DNA from: Azovibrio restrictus DSM 23866
Lineage (GTDB): Bacteria > Pseudomonadota > Gammaproteobacteria > Burkholderiales > Rhodocyclaceae
Reading direction: 5' to 3'
Assembly (NCBI RefSeq): GCF_000429665.1
Contig: NZ_KE386938.1
Coordinates: 114,609-178,608 of the forward strand
Length of the DNA stretch: 64,000 nucleotides
In this document: positions 60,794-64,000 of the stretch, one piece after another
Numbering within the stretch: the stretch's first letter is position 1
Layout: every line of letters begins with the position of its first letter
The notes under the pieces: model-generated
Database searches by the model: none
What the model saw: the letters and a program-made list of their open reading frames with translations, nothing else
What the model was told of the DNA's origin: nothing
Made by a program: the position numbers and the translations under genes

Positions 60794-61807
60794 ATGAAGC
60801 GCCGCCATTTTCTGCGGGGCAGCCTGGCCCTGACCGCCCTCACCACCCTGGAATTCGCCCCCTGGCACGTGGTTTCCGCCGTTGCCCGGGAGGTGGATGA
60901 GTTCGTCCGGGGGCCCGTGGTGAAGGACCATCCCCTGGAGCAGCTCTCTCCCCATGTCTGGATGATCCATTCTCCCGACGGTTTTCCCACCCCGGAAAAC
61001 CAGGGGATGATGTGCAACCTGACCTTCGTCGATACCCCCCGGGGACTGGTGGTGCTCGATAGCGGCGCCTCGGTGCAGATCGGCGAGATGGCCATCCGCC
61101 AGCTGCGGCAGAAATTCCCTGGCAAGCCGGTGCTGGCCATCATCAACTCCCACTATCACGGCGACCATTTCCTGGGTAACCAGGCCTTCGTGGAAGCCTT
61201 CGGCGACCTGCCCATCTACGCCCATCCGGGCACCATCGCGGCGATCCAGGGCCTGGAAGGCAACATGTGGCGCACCCTGATGGAGCAATGGACCAATCAG
61301 GCCACCGCCGGCACCCGGGTGATCGTCCCCAACCAGCCCCTGGCCCACGGGCAGGAGCTCCGGTTCGGCAGCCTCACCCTGCGCATGCATCACTACGGCA
61401 AGGCCCATACCCCGGCCGACATCTGTGTCCAGGTGGTGGAGGACGGCATCACCTACGTGGGCGACGTGGCCATGGACCGGCGCATCGCCAACATGGACGA
61501 CGGCTCCTACCTGGGCACCCTGAAGTGCTACGCGGAACTGGAGCGGAATGCCGCCAGCCGGCTATGGATTCCCGGCCATGGCCGGCCGGGAGCCGGGGTG
61601 CTGCAGTGGAACCGGGAGCTGTTCCAGGGCATCTACGAGCCCTGCGTCCAGGCGGTGCAGGAAGGTCAGCCCCTGGAAGCCGCCAAGGCCCTGGTGCTGC
61701 GGGACCCCCGGGTCGCCAGCCGAGCCCGGGAAACCGCCGGCTTCGAGAGCAACATCGGCAAGTACGTGAGCCTGGCCTACCTGGAGGCGGAAGCGGCAGC
61801 GTTCTGA
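60794..61807 (+). CDS. Exported metallo-beta-lactamase-fold hydrolase
   Basis: The 337-residue protein has a twin-arginine-like signal (KRRHFLRGSLALTAL) and the metal site HYHGDHFLGNQ near residue 120, with further ligands in MHHYGKAHTPADICV near 200 and IPGHGRPG near 260. The fold suggests a periplasmic zinc hydrolase, similar to quinoprotein-relay or SoxH-type proteins rather than true beta-lactamases. Substrate unknown. The ATG at 60794 places the twin arginines at residues 3-4. The 293 bases after it show nothing I recognise. Confidence 0.82.
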   Translation: MKRRHFLRGSLALTALTTLEFAPWHVVSAVAREVDEFVRGPVVKDHPLEQLSPHVWMIHSPDGFPTPENQGMMCNLTFVDTPRGLVVLDSGASVQIGEMAIRQLRQKFPGKPVLAIINSHYHGDHFLGNQAFVEAFGDLPIYAHPGTIAAIQGLEGNMWRTLMEQWTNQATAGTRVIVPNQPLAHGQELRFGSLTLRMHHYGKAHTPADICVQVVEDGITYVGDVAMDRRIANMDDGSYLGTLKCYAELERNAASRLWIPGHGRPGAGVLQWNRELFQGIYEPCVQAVQEGQPLEAAKALVLRDPRVASRARETAGFESNIGKYVSLAYLEAEAAAF

Positions 61808-62100
61808 GTCGGGGCCAGGAAAGGGGGATGCCGCTGCGGCGACGCCGTCCTGGCCTGTGGGGCTGTCATGTAGTGCCTTGATGTGGCCTCGAATCACAAA
61901 TTCATCGATAGTGATGCCCATGGCGTGGGCGGAAAATCAAGTCATACGGAATATCTATCAGCCTATATGATTATGCCTATGGGTTTGTCTCCGGAAGGGG
62001 AGGAGAAGGGCCCTGTGATTTGACTTGACAAGGCTTTGCGGCTGATCGAGATTGGCTGAAAAGTGTAAATAAATGCAACAGCACCACGGGTGGGTAGGCG

Positions 62101-63279
62101 ATGATCAACGAATCTTTTGCAGTTGCAGGTAGTTCCAGGACTCCATCCTTTGTCGTTGCGGGGTTTGGCCTTCTGGGGGCCGGTGCAGTCCTGGCCGTGG
62201 GGGGGATGACGCTCCTGGCGCTGGTGTTCGCCGTGCTCCTGGCCGGGGGCGGCGCAGGCCTGGGCTTCTGGCTCGCGGCCAGTCAGGACGGTGAGCGCCG
62301 GGCCTGTCAGGCGGCCATGGCAGCGGCGCGTAGCGCCTGGCAGGCGGAACACACCAGCAACATCGAGGGGCTGGACCGGTTGTGCGGCAACGTGCTGCCG
62401 ATCTGGTCCGGGCAGGTGGAAATGGCACGCTCCCACACGGAAGAATCCATCACCGCCCTGGCGAACCGTTTCTCCGACATCTACCAGCGGCTGGAAACCA
62501 CCCTGGCCAGTTCCCAGGGCCAGGCCACCCATGACCTGGTGGCCCTGCTCAACACCAGCCAGCAGGAGCTCAACTCCATCATCGAATCCCTGCGGGGGGC
62601 CCTGGTGACCAAGGAATCCCTGCTGGGCGAAATCACCGGGCTGTCCCAATTCACCGAAGCCCTCAAGAGCATGGCCCGGGAAGTGGGCGAGATCGCCAAG
62701 CAGACCAACCTGCTGGCCCTGAATGCCGCCATCGAAGCCGCCCGGGCTGGCGAGGTGGGCCGGGGCTTTGCGGTGGTGGCCGACGAAGTGCGCAAGCTCT
62801 CCAGCCTGTCCGGGGAAACCGGGCGCAAGATCAGCGAAACCGTGGAAACCGTGAACCAGGCCATCCACAACACCCTGAACATTTCCCGCCAGTACGCCGA
62901 GCAGGACGAAGCCACTGTGGTCTCCTCCGGCCAGGTCATCGAGCGGGTGGTGAGCCAGTTCCGGGATGCCACCGGCGGCCTTTCCGAATCCTCCCAGGCC
63001 CTGCGGGCCGAAAGCCAGCACATCAGCGACGAGCTGGCGGACATCCTGGTGGCCCTGCAATTCCAGGACCGCATCAGCCAGGTGCTCAACCATGTATGCC
63101 AGGACATGGGCAAGCTCAAGGAGCGGATCATCGAGCAGGAACGCCAGGGCCAGCCCATAGACGCGGGCATCTGGCTGCAGGAACTCTCCCAGACCTACAC
63201 CATGCCCGAGCAGCACCGGGTGCATGGTGGCCAACGGGGCCAGGTGGAAGCCGCCGATTCCGAAATTACCTTCTTCTGA
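62101..63279 (+). CDS. Methyl-accepting chemotaxis protein without periplasmic sensor
   Basis: The 392-residue protein has a hydrophobic N-terminal region (about 15-60, two close helices) and no periplasmic domain. The signalling hairpin tip is [21 protein letters not shown] near 200-220, followed by [15 protein letters not shown]. An unusual tail ([20 protein letters not shown]) resembles the phosphatase-like CheZ-type sequence found in some short MCPs. Lacking an outer sensor, it probably reads a membrane or cytoplasmic signal. It begins an operon with the next genes. Confidence 0.88.
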   Translation: MINESFAVAGSSRTPSFVVAGFGLLGAGAVLAVGGMTLLALVFAVLLAGGGAGLGFWLAASQDGERRACQAAMAAARSAWQAEHTSNIEGLDRLCGNVLPIWSGQVEMARSHTEESITALANRFSDIYQRLETTLASSQGQATHDLVALLNTSQQELNSIIESLRGALVTKESLLGEITGLSQFTEALKSMAREVGEIAKQTNLLALNAAIEAARAGEVGRGFAVVADEVRKLSSLSGETGRKISETVETVNQAIHNTLNISRQYAEQDEATVVSSGQVIERVVSQFRDATGGLSESSQALRAESQHISDELADILVALQFQDRISQVLNHVCQDMGKLKERIIEQERQGQPIDAGIWLQELSQTYTMPEQHRVHGGQRGQVEAADSEITFF

Positions 63280-63297
63280 TTCAAGCAAGGACCAGCC

Positions 63298-63666
63298 ATG
63301 AGTAAAACGATCATGATCGTGGACGATTCCGCGTCCCTTCGCCAAGTGGTGAGCATTGCCCTGAAAGGGGCGGGTTACGAAGTCGTGGAAGCGTGTGACG
63401 GGAAGGATGCCCTGAACAAGCTGGACGGGCGCAAGCTGCACCTGATCATCAGCGACGTGAACATGCCCAACATGGACGGGATCAGCTTTCTCAAGGCGGC
63501 CAAGCAGATTCCCGCCTACAAATTCACCCCGGTGATCATGCTCACCACGGAAGCCAGCGACGCCAAGAAACAGGAAGGCCAGGCGGCGGGGGCCCGGGCC
63601 TGGGTGGTGAAGCCCTTCCAGCCGGCGCAGATGTTGAACGCCGTCTCCAAGCTGGTTCTGCCCTAG
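63298..63666 (+). CDS. CheY-like single-domain response regulator
   Basis: The 122-residue receiver has the acidic pair in MIVDDSASLRQVV, the phospho-acceptor Asp in LIISDVNMPNMDGI near residue 52, the switch Thr in MLTTEAS near 82 and the lysine in WVVKPFQP near 104. It should be phosphorylated by the CheA encoded downstream. It lies 18 bases after the MCP gene. Confidence 0.93.
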   Translation: MSKTIMIVDDSASLRQVVSIALKGAGYEVVEACDGKDALNKLDGRKLHLIISDVNMPNMDGISFLKAAKQIPAYKFTPVIMLTTEASDAKKQEGQAAGARAWVVKPFQPAQMLNAVSKLVLP

Positions 63667-63676
63667 GAGGATGCCC

Positions 63677-63973
63677 ATGAGCGCCACCCAACTGGCCCTG
63701 GAAGGGGAACTCAGCATCTTCACCGCCGCCCTGGTCAAGGAGCGGCTCCTGGCGGCCCTGAACGGTGCCGACGCCGTGGAAGTGGACCTGTCCCGGATCA
63801 ACGAAATCGACAGCGCCGGCGTACAGCTGCTGGTGGCCGCCAAAACCGAAGCCCAGGCCCAGGGCAAGAACCTGGGCCTCGTCCATCACGCGCCGGTGGT
63901 GCTGGAGATCCTGGACCTGTGCGATCTCTCGGGCTACTTCGGCGACCCGGTCCTGATCAGCTCCCGGAGGTAA
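63677..63973 (+). CDS. STAS-domain protein of a chemosensory operon
   Basis: The 98-residue protein is a single STAS domain (ALEGELSIFTAALVKERLL, VEVDLSRINEIDSAGVQLL with the usual phospho-acceptor serine in DSAG near 48). It may link the chemosensory array to an anti-sigma-like switch or to protein localisation. The ATG at 63677 has AGGAGG six bases upstream; an ATG at 63671 overlaps the site. Confidence 0.87.
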   Translation: MSATQLALEGELSIFTAALVKERLLAALNGADAVEVDLSRINEIDSAGVQLLVAAKTEAQAQGKNLGLVHHAPVVLEILDLCDLSGYFGDPVLISSRR

Positions 63974-63977
63974 GCCC

Positions 63978-64000
63978 ATGTCCATCAACCTGGAAGAAGC
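63978..64000 (+). CDS. Start of a further chemosensory gene, probably cheA (3' truncated)
   Basis: Only MSINLEE is visible, after GGAGG at 63966-63970. Order MCP, CheY, STAS and the MSI(N/D)L start suggest CheA, but seven residues cannot prove it. Confidence 0.45.

Noticed and set aside
1..64000. tRNA, rRNA, riboswitches and insertion sequences
   Set aside because: I looked for cloverleaf ends, transposase frames and known leader motifs and found none I could support by reading.

Overview
The window is GC-rich, with tightly packed genes and short overlaps. It reads as chromosome of a betaproteobacterium. A Rhodocyclales relative (Azospira/Dechloromonas-like) is my inference from the gene mix: c-di-GMP and chemosensory proteins, bacteriohemerythrin, a GlrK/GlrR operon and a heavy-metal RND operon. 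I saw no rRNA, tRNA or insertion sequence.

Layout. 1-26 kb is mostly housekeeping: the end of a diguanylate cyclase, rnk, bacteriohemerythrin, ilvA, a cysK-patB sulfur pair, two zinc-ribbon membrane proteins, a formyl-THF cyclo-ligase, slt, an SDR epimerase, cca, a MacAB-like export operon, a lone AAA ATPase, a MidA-type methyltransferase, pteridine reductase, ttcA, an FHA protein and a ferredoxin/hydrolase/NodI-type ATPase cluster. 26-37 kb holds an EF-hand protein, a 1551-residue CheB-CheR-PAS-GGDEF-EAL fusion, an M48 protease, a bactofilin and the glrK-lipoprotein-glrR operon. The bactofilin upstream region carries a sigma-54-like promoter and two GlrR-type operators. 37-47.5 kb is a copper/silver-type island: a two-component system divergent from a DUF411-TolC-adaptor-RND operon, with a palindromic operator between them.

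47.5-57.4 kb is a type I-F CRISPR-Cas locus with unusual architecture. A 34-repeat array, cas1, cas6f, cas7f, cas5f and a compact cas8f all read on the minus strand, while the cas2-3 fusion is divergent on the plus strand. The 230-bp cas8f/cas2-3 intergenic region holds a miniature array: a degenerate repeat whose stem is preserved by a compensatory change, a 24-nt spacer, and a second repeat. The first 15 nt of this spacer match, with 2 mismatches, an AT-rich sequence beside the predicted cas8f promoter. A CC PAM is in the right place and one mismatch falls at position 6, which type I effectors do not read. I interpret it as a CreR-like RNA that would let the Cas complex repress its own genes. 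This is the most interesting feature of the window.

57.4-64 kb contains a PIN/Phd toxin-antitoxin pair, a SMUG-type uracil-DNA glycosylase, an MscS-family channel, an exported metallo-hydrolase and the beginning of a chemosensory operon (MCP, CheY-like, STAS, probable cheA) cut by the right edge.
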